From: Gammaproteobacteria bacterium
Lineage (GTDB): Bacteria; Pseudomonadota; Gammaproteobacteria; Pseudomonadales; Azotimanducaceae
Direction: 5' to 3'
Assembly (NCBI GenBank): GCA_026713185.1
Contig: JAPOOX010000258.1
Coordinates: 1-64,000, forward strand
Length of the DNA stretch: 64,000 nt
Positions 35,344 through 44,750 of the stretch are shown here, piece by piece. Within the stretch, counting starts at the first letter, position 1; each line of letters starts with the position of its first letter. The notes beneath the pieces were generated by a model, which saw nothing but the letters and a program-made list of their open reading frames with translations, made no database searches and was not told the DNA's origin. The position numbers and the translations under genes were made by a program.

Positions 35344-35434
35344 GTGGGGTCGGAGTAAAGTGCCGGAGTAAAATGTCACGCTTTTGCAGCAACGTTGAGT
35401 TTTACTCCGGCACTTTACTCCGACCCCACTATTT
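35344..35434. repeat. Hairpin element copy D (between recA and mutS)
   Basis: Perfect 30-bp arms at 35344-35373 and 35400-35429 (GTGGGGTCGGAGTAAAG... and complement) with a 26-base centre starting TGTCACGC. It lacks the family left end GAACAAAC and has GTACCC instead. It lies between the divergent promoters of recA and mutS, where cinA is found in Pseudomonas. Confidence 0.93.
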
Positions 35435-35498
35435 ATTCTTTGTTTCCTGCTTCAGGATTCACGTAGAATCAGATTCATCTGAAGCAGACAAGCAGCCC

Positions 35499-38057
35499 GT
35501 GTCCCAATCATCCCATACTCCCATGATGCAGCAGTATCTCGGCATCAAGTCCCGGCATGCAGAAGAACTGCTGTTCTACCGCATGGGTGATTTCTACGAA
35601 CTCTTCTTTGATGATGCCGAACGAGCCTCGAAACTGCTCGATATCACTCTGACTTCCCGGTCCCAGCATAATAATCAAAAGATTCCCATGTGTGGTGTGC
35701 CCTATCACACCGTCGATACCTATCTCGCCCGACTGGTAAAACTCGGTGAGTCTGTTGCCATCTGTGAACAGATAGGCGATCCAAATGAATCCAAAGGACC
35801 CGTTGAAAGAAAAGTCGTTCGCATCGTTACACCAGGCACCCTCACTGAAGATGCGTTACTGGATGCCAGCCGGGATAACCTCATTACCGCTGTCAACAAA
35901 GTCGACAACACCTGGGGAATGGCGTCACTGGATCTTTCCAGCGGCAGCTTTGAACTCCAGGAACTGGATGATGATGAATCCCTTGCCGGCGAACTCTATC
36001 GACTGCTTCCGGCTGAACTTGTTACTTCCGATGCCATACTCTATCCCACTGTGGTCACCAGTCATGTCAGTGTCCGGACATGTCCGGCGTGGGAATTTGA
36101 CCATCTGAACGCGGTCAATGTACTGACAAAACAATTCAATACACGTGATCTTTCCGGGTTTGGATGTGACGGCAGAATCGCGGCGACCTCTGCCGCGGGA
36201 TGCCTGTTGACGTATGTCCAGGAGACCCAACAGACAGAGCTGCCCCATATTCATTCGCTACGCTTTGTTGATCGTGATGATTCAGTCATTATTGATCCGG
36301 CTTCCAGACGCAATCTGGAACTCGACACCAATATTGCCGGTGGCGCCGACAATACCCTGTTCCAGGTGATGAACAACACCTGCACCGCGATGGGCGCCCG
36401 ACTGCTCAAACGCTGGATCAGCAGGCCTGTCAGAGACCGGGAAATTCGCGAAACAAGACTGGATGCCATCGCTTACCTGATGGATAACTATACCTATGAA
36501 GTGCTGCAGTCACCGCTGCAGAAAATTGGCGACATGGAACGTATTCTGGCCCGCGTTGCTTTACGCTCTGCACGCCCCCGGGACCTGGCGCGCTTACGTG
36601 ATTCACTTGCCGTTCTGCCGGAACTTGAACAACTGCTTGATCAGTTTCACATTTCCGGCATCCAGGCACTGCGCGCACTTTGTCCACCCTTACCGGATAT
36701 AGCAGACGAATTGCAGCGGGCCATTGTCGACAATCCGCCGATGGTCATCCGCGAAGGCGGTGTCATCAAAGAAGGATACGACAGTGAACTGGATGAATTG
36801 CGCAGTATCAGCGGGAATGCAGCCGGATTTCTGGTGCAACTGGAGCAGGAAGAGAAAGAAAAAACCGCACTCTCGACGCTGAAAGTCGGATATAACCGGG
36901 TACATGGCTACTATATCGAAATCAGCCGGAATCAATCTGAATCAGCGCCAGCATACTATATCAGACGACAGACATTGAAGAACGTCGAACGTTTTATCAC
37001 CCCGGAGTTGAAGACCTTTGAAGACCAGGCATTGTCGAGCAAAAGCAGGTCCCTGGCACGGGAACGGGAACTCTATGAACGCCTCATCGACAGACTTCTG
37101 GAATTTCTGGTCCCAATGCAGAAGGCAGCCAGTGCAATTGCAGAACTGGATATACTGACCAACCTTGCCGAGCGGGCAACTTCCCTTGATCTGTGCCGTC
37201 CCAATCTGTCCGCGGAACCTGGTATTGAAATTCGGGGAGGCCGGCATCTTGTGGTGGAACAAATGCTGTCAGACCCATTTGTCGCCAACGACCTGATCAT
37301 GAATCAGGACCGCCGCATGTTGATCATCACCGGCCCCAACATGGGTGGCAAGTCAACCTATATGCGACAGATTGCACAAACCACGATTCTGGCGCATATC
37401 GGCAGTTTTGTGCCTGCGAGTTACGCCGACATTGGCGAGATAGACCGGATATTTACGCGTATCGGCTCGTCCGACGATCTCGCCAGCGGACGTTCGACTT
37501 TCATGGTCGAAATGACAGAGACAGCTTTGATTCTCAATAACGCCAGTGAAAACAGTCTCGTTCTTCTGGATGAGATTGGACGCGGCACTTCGACTTTTGA
37601 TGGTCTGTCGCTTGCCTGGGCCTGTGCCTGCCACATGGCGGAACATGTTCGTGCCCTGACGCTGTTTGCTACACATTATTTTGAACTGACCGCGCTTGAG
37701 GAAACGCTGACTGCCACCAGAAACGTACATCTCTCCGCCCGCGAATTCGAGGACAGGATCATCTTCATGTATTCCGTGTGTGAAGGTCCGGCAAACCAGA
37801 GTTACGGGTTGCAGGTGGCCAAACTGGCCGGCATACCAAAACCGGTCATTGAAGCTGCCCGGAGAAAACTGAAAGTTCTGGAGCAGAATGATGTCAGACG
37901 AGACAAGGTACCGATTCAGTCTGACCTGTTCGTTGCGCCAGACCCGGTCGAAGAATCTTTAAAGGACCACCTCTCTGATATCGATGCCGACAATCTCTCA
38001 CCCCGTGAAGCACTCGACCTGACCTACAGACTAAAGGCGATACTCCGGGACCAATGA
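35499..38057 (+). CDS. mutS: DNA mismatch repair protein MutS
   Basis: About 852 residues. N-terminal [20 protein letters not shown] with the mismatch-wedge segment [14 protein letters not shown] (Phe-Met-Glu), the lever and clamp domains, and the ATPase with [13 protein letters not shown] (Walker A), [14 protein letters not shown] and [11 protein letters not shown]. It recognises mismatches and recruits MutL. I take the GTG at 35499, which gives the family N-terminus; ATGs at 35523/35526 are alternatives. The open frame reaching back through the hairpin element is not expected to be translated. Confidence 0.95.
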   Translation: MSQSSHTPMMQQYLGIKSRHAEELLFYRMGDFYELFFDDAERASKLLDITLTSRSQHNNQKIPMCGVPYHTVDTYLARLVKLGESVAICEQIGDPNESKGPVERKVVRIVTPGTLTEDALLDASRDNLITAVNKVDNTWGMASLDLSSGSFELQELDDDESLAGELYRLLPAELVTSDAILYPTVVTSHVSVRTCPAWEFDHLNAVNVLTKQFNTRDLSGFGCDGRIAATSAAGCLLTYVQETQQTELPHIHSLRFVDRDDSVIIDPASRRNLELDTNIAGGADNTLFQVMNNTCTAMGARLLKRWISRPVRDREIRETRLDAIAYLMDNYTYEVLQSPLQKIGDMERILARVALRSARPRDLARLRDSLAVLPELEQLLDQFHISGIQALRALCPPLPDIADELQRAIVDNPPMVIREGGVIKEGYDSELDELRSISGNAAGFLVQLEQEEKEKTALSTLKVGYNRVHGYYIEISRNQSESAPAYYIRRQTLKNVERFITPELKTFEDQALSSKSRSLARERELYERLIDRLLEFLVPMQKAASAIAELDILTNLAERATSLDLCRPNLSAEPGIEIRGGRHLVVEQMLSDPFVANDLIMNQDRRMLIITGPNMGGKSTYMRQIAQTTILAHIGSFVPASYADIGEIDRIFTRIGSSDDLASGRSTFMVEMTETALILNNASENSLVLLDEIGRGTSTFDGLSLAWACACHMAEHVRALTLFATHYFELTALEETLTATRNVHLSAREFEDRIIFMYSVCEGPANQSYGLQVAKLAGIPKPVIEAARRKLKVLEQNDVRRDKVPIQSDLFVAPDPVEESLKDHLSDIDADNLSPREALDLTYRLKAILRDQ

Positions 38058-38227
38058 GCGCCTGCAACCTGATGTCACGCCGTGTTTATATTGTGTGATC
38101 ATGGAAACCTGTTAAAATGCCATTTTTTCGGGCACCCGGTGCCTGCCGTATAACGGGTCAGGTTCTAGAACCTTGAGTGGGTAAAGTGGAAAAACCTGCA
38201 GCCTGAAAAGTATCAAGAGGAACAAAT

Positions 38228-38551
38228 ATGACATTTGTGGTAAGTGACTCCTGTATCATGTGCAAGCACACGGACTGTGTAGAAGTCTGCCCGGTAGACT
38301 GTTTCTATGAAGGTCCGAATTTCCTGGTGATCCATCCCGACGAGTGCATCGACTGTGCTTTATGTGAACCTGAATGCCCCGTGGACGCCATATTTTCAGA
38401 AGACGAATTACCGGAAGAAGAGCAGGAATTCCTGGAGCTCAATACTGAACTCTGCGAAATCTGGCCCAATATTACGGAAAAAAAGGATCCTCTGGATGAC
38501 TACGAAGCCTGGGAGGATGTAAAGGGCAAGTTGCAATACCTGGAGCGCTGA
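38228..38551 (+). CDS. fdxA: Ferredoxin FdxA (7Fe-8S type)
   Basis: 107 residues: [20 protein letters not shown] with the first cluster cysteines, then [16 protein letters not shown] as the second 4Fe-4S set and an acidic C-terminal tail. It is an electron carrier in the cytoplasm. AGAGGAAC precedes the ATG. In related gammaproteobacteria fdxA is followed by rpoS and nlpD; here unrelated genes follow. Confidence 0.95.
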   Translation: MTFVVSDSCIMCKHTDCVEVCPVDCFYEGPNFLVIHPDECIDCALCEPECPVDAIFSEDELPEEEQEFLELNTELCEIWPNITEKKDPLDDYEAWEDVKGKLQYLER

Positions 38552-38588
38552 TCAGTCTCTACAGCAATCGGCAGCAACCCGGAACCCC

Positions 38589-38670
38589 CTGCGAACACTC
38601 CCGTTAAGTATTCCAGAAAATAATTCATAATTTTCACCCCACAGCAGATGGCTTTGGGGTGTTCGTTTGC
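38589..38670. repeat. Rearranged remnant of the 145-bp element
   Basis: CAGATGGCTTTGGGGTGTTC at 38645-38670 matches the left end of the 28923 element with one difference in 26. About 40 bases earlier, CTGCGAACACTCCCGTTAA (38589) matches the sequence just outside the right end of that element. Both ends are kept in reversed order with the interior lost. Confidence 0.6.
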
Positions 38671-38745
38671 GTAAGCCTGTTTTGGAACTACAACCCGATG
38701 TAATTTGGGCTATTCAGATTTTCCAATCTGGTCAACAACAGCTAA

Positions 38746-38790
38746 TACAGATTATCTACTAATTTGTCATAAATTAGTAGATAATCTGTA
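38746..38790. repeat. 45-bp palindrome before fic (P1)
   Basis: Perfect 20-bp arms TACAGATTATCTACTAATTT with a 5-base loop (GTCAT). It ends 34 bases before the fic start. As RNA it would be a strong AT-rich hairpin; as DNA an operator or recombination site. See P2 at 40286. Confidence 0.85.
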
Positions 38791-38824
38791 ACAGAAGCTT
38801 TGATCACTACAGGACGAACCGTAT

Positions 38825-40180
38825 ATGCGAATGCCCAAGTCCCCACCGTCCATCCAGAGTCTGCTCTCTTCCGTCACTTCCGAAAGGCTGAGTGAGTTGT
38901 TGCGATCCGATATCGGAAACCTGCCTCTCGGCAGATACCTGCATTGGGATGAAGTGCGAGTCAGGCCTTCTCCCAAAGGGTACACCAGCGAAGAGTGGTG
39001 GACCGCGATCAAGCTCAAGCGACTCTCCTCTCGACACATCCTCCCGTTTATGGATAAGTCGAACTTCGAGTTCTCGTTCAACGACTCCGGAGACATATAT
39101 CGACTGCTCCACGAAGTAGACCGGGAAGCAAGCGGGCGTATAGAGGTTCCTCGCGCAAATGTGGTCAATCCGGACCAACGTAACATGTACATAATGAATT
39201 CGTTGATCGAGGAAGCAATAACTTCCAGTCAGCTTGAGGGTGCTGTGACAACTCGCCGCGTGGCGAAGGAGATGTTGAGGTCTGGTCGTTTACCCCAGGA
39301 CAACAGCGAGCAGATGATCGTTAACAACTACAATGGCATGGAATTCCTGCGTATGCACTCGGATGAGGACCTGTCTGTGCAGATGCTTCTTGAGCTACAG
39401 AAAATCCTCACCGAAGGGACGCTGGATGATCCCAATGCAGTAGGACGGTTCAGGAATGAGTCTGACAACGTTCACATCGTCGATCAACGAGATGGGACCA
39501 TTGTGCATGTTCCACCGTCATCGCACGAAATCGAAGCCCGGATGGTGCGATTAGTCAAGTTTGCAAATTCCTACGACGAAGAACATTTCATCCATCCTGT
39601 AGTCAAGGCAATACTTCTTCATTTCATGATCGGCTATGACCACCCGTTCGTGGACGGCAATGGCCGAACAGCCCGCGCACTGTTCTATTGGTCGATGGCG
39701 CGGTCGGGTTACTGGTTAACTGAGTTTCTCTCTATATCAACGATCATTCGGAAATCTCCAGCACAGTACGTACGTGCCTATGTGTATTCAGAAACTGATG
39801 ACAACGACGTTACGTATTTTCTTCTCTACAATCTTCGAGTGATCTCGAGAGCAATCCAGTCTCTCCACGATTATCTGTCACGGAAGGCTAAAGAGAGCAA
39901 TGCTCTGGAAGACAGGCTTAGAGAGTCGGAACTTGCTCACATCCTCAACCACCGACAAGTTGCATTGCTTGCACACGTATTGAAGCACCCTGATACAACT
40001 TATACGATTGAGAGTCATCGTCGATCTCACAATGTCACCTATGAGACAGCAAGGACAGACTTGATCGGTCTCGACAAACTAGGATTAATTACCAGCAGAA
40101 AGCAACGACGCAAATTGGTATACAGGCGGCATCGAAACTTTGAGAGTCTGATACAGTCGACTTTTACACGTAAGACATGA
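38825..40180 (+). CDS. Fic-family protein with inhibitory helix and C-terminal winged helix
   Basis: 451 residues. The N-terminal Fic_N-like region leads to T133-S134-S135-Q-L-E138-G139, an (S/T)xxxE(G/N) inhibitory motif (class II arrangement, Glu blocking the ATP gamma-phosphate). The Fic motif HPFVDGNGRTAR starts at H273. The C-terminus (about 380-440: HRQVALLAHVLKHPDTTYTI, VTYETARTDLIGLDKLGLIT) is a winged-helix domain, so it may also bind DNA, possibly its own palindromic upstream region. Predicted function: AMPylation under auto-inhibition. It stands where rpoS is expected and is bracketed by related palindromes. Confidence 0.9.
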   Translation: MRMPKSPPSIQSLLSSVTSERLSELLRSDIGNLPLGRYLHWDEVRVRPSPKGYTSEEWWTAIKLKRLSSRHILPFMDKSNFEFSFNDSGDIYRLLHEVDREASGRIEVPRANVVNPDQRNMYIMNSLIEEAITSSQLEGAVTTRRVAKEMLRSGRLPQDNSEQMIVNNYNGMEFLRMHSDEDLSVQMLLELQKILTEGTLDDPNAVGRFRNESDNVHIVDQRDGTIVHVPPSSHEIEARMVRLVKFANSYDEEHFIHPVVKAILLHFMIGYDHPFVDGNGRTARALFYWSMARSGYWLTEFLSISTIIRKSPAQYVRAYVYSETDDNDVTYFLLYNLRVISRAIQSLHDYLSRKAKESNALEDRLRESELAHILNHRQVALLAHVLKHPDTTYTIESHRRSHNVTYETARTDLIGLDKLGLITSRKQRRKLVYRRHRNFESLIQSTFTRKT

Positions 40181-40285
40181 CACTGAACGCTGTAGAGAAC
40201 ACACTTGATACTACAAACCAGGCAATGAATACACTCGATGTACGACACTCGGCGATAGAATGTGGTCTGATTTCATTCTCTCTAA

Positions 40286-40330
40286 TACAGAATAACTACT
40301 AATTTAGTATAGATTAGTAGTTATTCTGTA
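40286..40330. repeat. 45-bp palindrome after fic (P2)
   Basis: Same build as P1: left arm TACAGAATAACTACTAATTT, loop AGTAT, right arm with one mismatch. The sequence around it resembles P1's (CTAATACAG before, AACTGAATCTTCGATC after, against AACAGAAGCTTTGATC), so the two are copies of one ~80-bp unit. Confidence 0.85.
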
Positions 40331-40395
40331 ACTGAATCTTCGATCTCAACAGAACGCTTCGTTCATTCAGAAAGAATGGTGATGACGAAACATAC

Positions 40396-40421
40396 GGGGT
40401 TGGAGTCTTTACTCCTACCCC
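40396..40421. repeat. Short inverted repeat related to the hairpin family
   Basis: GGGGTTGGAGT (40396-40406) and ACTCCTACCCC (40411-40421), 11-bp arms with one mismatch around CTTT. It resembles the outer tips of the hairpin element (GGGGTCGGAGT/ACTCCGACCCC), including the preceding ACATAC against ACAAAC. It ends five bases before the PhyH stop and could act as its terminator. Confidence 0.6.
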
Positions 40422-40426
40422 AGGGA

Positions 40427-41323
40427 TCAGGCCCAGGGATTGTAGCCCGCAGCCATCATATAGTTATTTTCTTCTTTTGATGCCGGTTTTCCCTCTTTGA
40501 ATGGGTACATACTGTTTGCGCCGATAAGATGCGCGAACTCAACCGGGTGCCGATCAAGTACTTCTTTTGGGACCGTACTAAAGTCATTAATCGGCTTCAT
40601 ATATACCCGCGTAAATGTCATGATCAGGTTCATTCTCAAACCCGGATTTCCCCTGGGGTACGAGCCGTGCCAGGTGGCGCCCTTCCAGACGATCAGAGAA
40701 CCGGCCGCCGCCTCGACAGGTATAGCCTTGACCGGCGCATCCTCGCCCAGGAAGTTGCCTTCCTCAGGCAGCGGATAGCGCCCTTTCAAATGACTCTTGG
40801 GGACTATCGCTGTAGTGCCATCGCCCTTCCTGTAGTCAGTCAATGTCCAGGTCACATTGCAGACCTGAGAATAAGGCGGCAGCGGGGGCGGTGTGCCGTG
40901 TTGATCGGTGTGCAGCGGATGAGTAAATCGTTCATGCTTCTGCTTCAGCATGCCAAGCAGTTCGCTCAAAATCACACTGTTGCCGCATAGATATTTCGCC
41001 ATGGCAAGCACCGTGGGGTTCATAATCACTTCCTCAAATACCGGGTCTTCAGTGAGAATGTCCCAGTGACTTTTAACCGGGGTGTCCTTGCTCAGTGTGG
41101 CGGTTGCGATATCATCAATGTGCTGACCGGTACGTTTTTCGTGAACCTCAAGCACCGCGTGACGTAAACGGTCCTGGAATACCTCCGGCGCCACCAGGTC
41201 TGGCGGAATCACGGCGTAACCTTCTTCGTCGAGATGATCAATGTGGTCAACGAGCCCCAGCTTCTCGATCTGCTCGTAGATCTTCTTGTAGTGCTTTGAA
41301 TCTTTGTATTGTTCCAGGCTCAT
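40427..41323 (-). CDS. Phytanoyl-CoA dioxygenase (PhyH)-family oxygenase 1
   Basis: 298 residues. It has the 2-oxoglutarate/Fe(II) site HTDQHG (His-X-Asp) and the second iron His with the 2-OG Arg in SLIVWKGATWHGSYPRG...LRM. Family members hydroxylate lipids, natural products or small substrates; the substrate here is not deducible. The ATG at 41323 has AGGAGA 8 bases upstream and gives MSLEQYKDSKHYKK; the frame upstream of it is not expected to be coding. It is divergent from the TonB-dependent receptor, and a second PhyH follows that receptor. Confidence 0.85.
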   Translation of the reverse strand: MSLEQYKDSKHYKKIYEQIEKLGLVDHIDHLDEEGYAVIPPDLVAPEVFQDRLRHAVLEVHEKRTGQHIDDIATATLSKDTPVKSHWDILTEDPVFEEVIMNPTVLAMAKYLCGNSVILSELLGMLKQKHERFTHPLHTDQHGTPPPLPPYSQVCNVTWTLTDYRKGDGTTAIVPKSHLKGRYPLPEEGNFLGEDAPVKAIPVEAAAGSLIVWKGATWHGSYPRGNPGLRMNLIMTFTRVYMKPINDFSTVPKEVLDRHPVEFAHLIGANSMYPFKEGKPASKEENNYMMAAGYNPWA

Positions 41324-41392
41324 AACGCTCTCTCCTTTCGTTGTAGCGGTTGAAAGAGGCGCCGCCAGGCGCGTGGTTGACAATTTCTCATT

Positions 41393-41411
41393 AGTACACT
41401 ATATAGTACAC
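41393..41411. promoter_or_regulatory. Candidate operator between phyH and TonB receptor
   Basis: AGTACACTATATAGTACAC contains a direct repeat AGTACAC (41393, 41405) and a perfect 10-bp palindrome ACTATATAGT (41398-41407). It lies centrally in the 120-bp divergent intergenic region, so it could control both genes. No regulator is encoded nearby. Confidence 0.4.
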
Positions 41412-41443
41412 ATACAATCTCAATCAACAACGGGGGAATTACC

Positions 41444-43825
41444 ATGAATCAAGAACAAACAACGACACGCCCAACGCTATTCAAACGCCTGGGCGCGGCG
41501 CTGGTCATGACGAGTTTCAAAATGAAAAAACTGATAGTTCTATGCGCATTGTCACTATTTGCTACCAATTCAGCATTCGCTGAGTCAGATGAGACAGAAG
41601 AAGGAATAATAGAAGAGGTAGTCGTCACAGCAACCTACCGGGAAACCGACCTGATGGATACGCCGGTATCTATCAGCGCGGTCACCGATGAAATGGTAAG
41701 GGATACGGGAGCACACGACATGGAAGGTCTGTTTACCCTGATCCCAAGCCTCAGTATGTCCACTGGGGGTGGGGCCGAGGGTAAGCATCGCTATACCGTG
41801 CGGGGTGTCACCGCACAGAGTGGTTATGTCGGCAGTTCGCCCACAATGGGTACAGTCGGTATCTACATTGATGATGTTCCGGTGACATCAAATTTGGGAC
41901 CGGATAGTCAGATGAACGGGGTCCTGTTTGATATTGAGCGGGTGGAAGTGTTAAAGGGTCCCCAGGGCACGCTATTCGGCGAAGGCTCGCAAGGCGGCAC
42001 CATTCGCTATCTCTACAAGCAGCCCGATCCTGGTGGTTTCGATGCGGCCGTGAACCTCAGTGCTGCGTCCATGGAAGATTCTGACGACAACTCATCGCGG
42101 ATAGATGGCATGATAAACCTGCCACTGGGTGATTCTGCTGCCATACGGTTGGCCGCATGGCGTTCGGAAACAGCAGGCTTTATCGACAATCAGACGCCAG
42201 TTGAGCCGGACTATAATACGGCTGAGTCTGAAGGGGTTCGGGCCTCAGTGCGCCTGGAAGGGGAAACATACACGGCTACGCTAACCTATCGCACGAGCGA
42301 GCAACGGACCAAGGGCGGCAATTCCACCTCTGCACCTTACACTGTGCGGACCGCTAGAATACCTGAACTCCCGCCTTCTTCTTTTGATGAAACCGGAATC
42401 ATCAATCTGGATATTAAAAAAGAATTCAGCTGGGGGACCCTTCAGTCTCTGACTTCCTCTTTGTCGCGTGATGGCGGAGCAATAAACGAGAGTAGCGCCT
42501 TTGGTCCTGCACTCTCGGATTTCTTCTATTTCGGCGCCATAGACGCTGTAGGCCATGAGCAGTGTGAACGTGCGGATATCCTCGGGGCGGCGTTCGGCCT
42601 GCCGGGTTTGTGTGGATTCTGGCCGGGACTGCTTGCAGGGGCGGGCATCCCGAGTGATGGCAGGAATATTATTGCGCAGTCGTCTCGGGGTGGGTTCGAC
42701 AGCGAGCTGTTGGTACAGGAGTTTCGCCTGGTGTCGAACGCGGATGGGCGACTGCGGTGGACCGCCGGTTTCGTCTATAAAGACAACGAAGACTCACGCA
42801 GGCTTACTCCGGTCGTCGGCTATTATCCTGGTCGGGAGGCCGCAAAGCCATTGTTTGATCCGATCTTGACGGAAAACCCTACCCTCAATCACGACGACTT
42901 TTTGGAGGAGACAGCTGTCTTCGGCGAGATCAGTTACGACCTCTCGGATACGCTTGAGATAACCGCAGGCATACGATGGGCTGACCTCGAACAAACTTTT
43001 CAGCGGGCGCCGGAAGGTAACACGCACGACACGCCGGTGTCCCCCAAGCTGGTGTTTGCATGGCAACCAAGGGATGAGCTGTTGGTGTATGGCGGCTATA
43101 CTACAGGTTTCAGACCCGGCAACGTGAACAACGGTATAGCGTTTAATCTCAACTCGGGATTTGTAGCCGATCCTGAGTTTTCCCGTCAGTTCCTGTTTTT
43201 TAATGGTGACGAAGTTGACAACTTTGAGCTGGGTGTCAAGACGACGTTCTGGGAGGGCCGTGTGTCCCTGCAGGCTGCGGCCTTTTTTCTCGACTGGAAA
43301 GACATGCTGGTACACGACAGTAATCCCCGTGTCATCCCCCAGGGTATCTACAACGCCAACAGCGGCGGTGCCGAGATTAGAGGAGCCGAGTTCGAAGTTA
43401 AGGCTTACTTGACCGATAGTCTGCAGATTCGACTCACCGGTGACGTCAATGATGCGGAAATCACCGGTGGAGGGGAATTCCAGACTAGCCCCGTGGGTAA
43501 CGATCTCACCTATTCCCCAAACCACAGCTATTCCCTCTCGATCAACTACGAGCTAGGGCTGCAAAATGGCTGGAGGCTGGATTTTTATATCGACAGGGCC
43601 TGGGTCGCCAAGCAATTTCAGGATCCCCGGAACACCGTAGTAATACCCAGTTACGAGCGGTCAAACGGCCGCGTTACGCTGACCAGTGCGGATGAAAAAT
43701 GGCGTGTGGCGCTGTTTGGCGCCAATCTCGATGATAAGCAGACCCTGCGGGGTCTGAATGAAACCGGGACGCTATACTGGTTCGATCCCCGGCAGCTTGG
43801 TATAGAGGTTGGTTACCGGCTATAA
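41444..43825 (+). CDS. TonB-dependent outer-membrane receptor
   Basis: 793 residues from the ATG at 41444 (GGGGGAATT before it), or 767 from an internal Met at 41522 that begins a textbook signal peptide (MKKLIVLCALSLFATNSAFA). After cleavage comes the acidic start and EVVVTATYRETDLMDTPVSI (TonB box/plug start), plug-domain motifs (YTVRGVTAQSG, DVPVTSNLGPDSQMNGV, EVLKGPQGTLFGEGSQGGTI), then the 22-strand beta-barrel ending in RQLGIEVGYRL. It imports a large or scarce substrate with TonB energy. The neighbours are PhyH oxygenases, so the ligand may be what they hydroxylate; that is inference. Confidence 0.93.
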   Translation: MNQEQTTTRPTLFKRLGAALVMTSFKMKKLIVLCALSLFATNSAFAESDETEEGIIEEVVVTATYRETDLMDTPVSISAVTDEMVRDTGAHDMEGLFTLIPSLSMSTGGGAEGKHRYTVRGVTAQSGYVGSSPTMGTVGIYIDDVPVTSNLGPDSQMNGVLFDIERVEVLKGPQGTLFGEGSQGGTIRYLYKQPDPGGFDAAVNLSAASMEDSDDNSSRIDGMINLPLGDSAAIRLAAWRSETAGFIDNQTPVEPDYNTAESEGVRASVRLEGETYTATLTYRTSEQRTKGGNSTSAPYTVRTARIPELPPSSFDETGIINLDIKKEFSWGTLQSLTSSLSRDGGAINESSAFGPALSDFFYFGAIDAVGHEQCERADILGAAFGLPGLCGFWPGLLAGAGIPSDGRNIIAQSSRGGFDSELLVQEFRLVSNADGRLRWTAGFVYKDNEDSRRLTPVVGYYPGREAAKPLFDPILTENPTLNHDDFLEETAVFGEISYDLSDTLEITAGIRWADLEQTFQRAPEGNTHDTPVSPKLVFAWQPRDELLVYGGYTTGFRPGNVNNGIAFNLNSGFVADPEFSRQFLFFNGDEVDNFELGVKTTFWEGRVSLQAAAFFLDWKDMLVHDSNPRVIPQGIYNANSGGAEIRGAEFEVKAYLTDSLQIRLTGDVNDAEITGGGEFQTSPVGNDLTYSPNHSYSLSINYELGLQNGWRLDFYIDRAWVAKQFQDPRNTVVIPSYERSNGRVTLTSADEKWRVALFGANLDDKQTLRGLNETGTLYWFDPRQLGIEVGYRL

Positions 43826-43844
43826 CTACCGGTTCCAACAGATT

Positions 43845-44723
43845 ATGGACATAGCATCACTAGGCACCTTGCCACAACTTGATGCCCTCATGCAGGACTT
43901 CGAGCGCTACGACATCACCCAACATGCGCTTGAGCTTGCGACCTATGGATTTACCGTGGTTCCCCCGGAAAAGCTCCGCATTGAGGATGGCTTCGTCGAC
44001 CGGCTCCGCAACGCGATCATCAGTACCGCCGAACGACGCCACGGCATCGAGATCGGCGATTACACCACTGCAAACGTCGAGGAGAACGTGGTGGGAAAGA
44101 AAGCCTGGCGACTGCTGTTCGAGGACCAGGCCTTCGTCGACGCCGCGCTCAACCCGGTCGCACTGTCATTGATACGCTTCCTCCTCGGCCAGAGCGCCGT
44201 GCTGTCCGCGAACTTGTGGATCATCAAGCCACCCAACAAGCGCAAGCTGGCTCTGCACAGTGATGCGGCCGGGATCACACTCGGGGCCGGCCAGATCGCC
44301 CACGTGGTCAACGCATCCTGGCTCTGCACCGACTACGTGGACGCCGACGACGGGCCGACAGTCCTCGTCCCCGGCAGCTTCCGATTCGGCCGCGGGACAC
44401 TCCCGCACGAGTCCGATCCGTTGGACACCCCGTTCCCGGTCGTGCCGCTGCAGGGCAAAGCCGGGTCTTGTGCCATCTGGCACGGAGGCACCTGGCACGG
44501 ATCGATACCGAGGAGCCGGGACGGACTCCGGATCACCCTGGTGCAGAACTGGATGCGCTCCTACATGAAGCAGGTCCACCAGTGGGATGATGCTCCCGCC
44601 GACCTTCTCGAGCGGCACCCTGAGCTCAATCACATCCTCGGACTCGACTCGTACTTCCCCTACGGCGAAGATCCGAATCCGGACGGGAAGTTCATTCTAA
44701 GGAGCATTGATCCGTATGCCTGA
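43845..44723 (+). CDS. Phytanoyl-CoA dioxygenase (PhyH)-family oxygenase 2
   Basis: 292 residues. The iron ligands are in LHSDAAG (His-X-Asp) and CAIWHGGTWHGSIPRSRDGLR (His, 2-OG Arg). It shares the WHGS region and the ending (SYFPYGEDPNPDGKFILRSIDPYA against ANSMYPF...AAGYNPWA) with the 40427 protein, but is distinctly more GC-rich in codon use than the receptor before it. It begins 19 bp after the receptor stop and is likely cotranscribed. Convergent with nlpD, with hairpin copy E between them. Confidence 0.85.
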   Translation: MDIASLGTLPQLDALMQDFERYDITQHALELATYGFTVVPPEKLRIEDGFVDRLRNAIISTAERRHGIEIGDYTTANVEENVVGKKAWRLLFEDQAFVDAALNPVALSLIRFLLGQSAVLSANLWIIKPPNKRKLALHSDAAGITLGAGQIAHVVNASWLCTDYVDADDGPTVLVPGSFRFGRGTLPHESDPLDTPFPVVPLQGKAGSCAIWHGGTWHGSIPRSRDGLRITLVQNWMRSYMKQVHQWDDAPADLLERHPELNHILGLDSYFPYGEDPNPDGKFILRSIDPYA

Positions 44724-44750
44724 ACTGTATGGGCCCAAAACGATGGGTCA

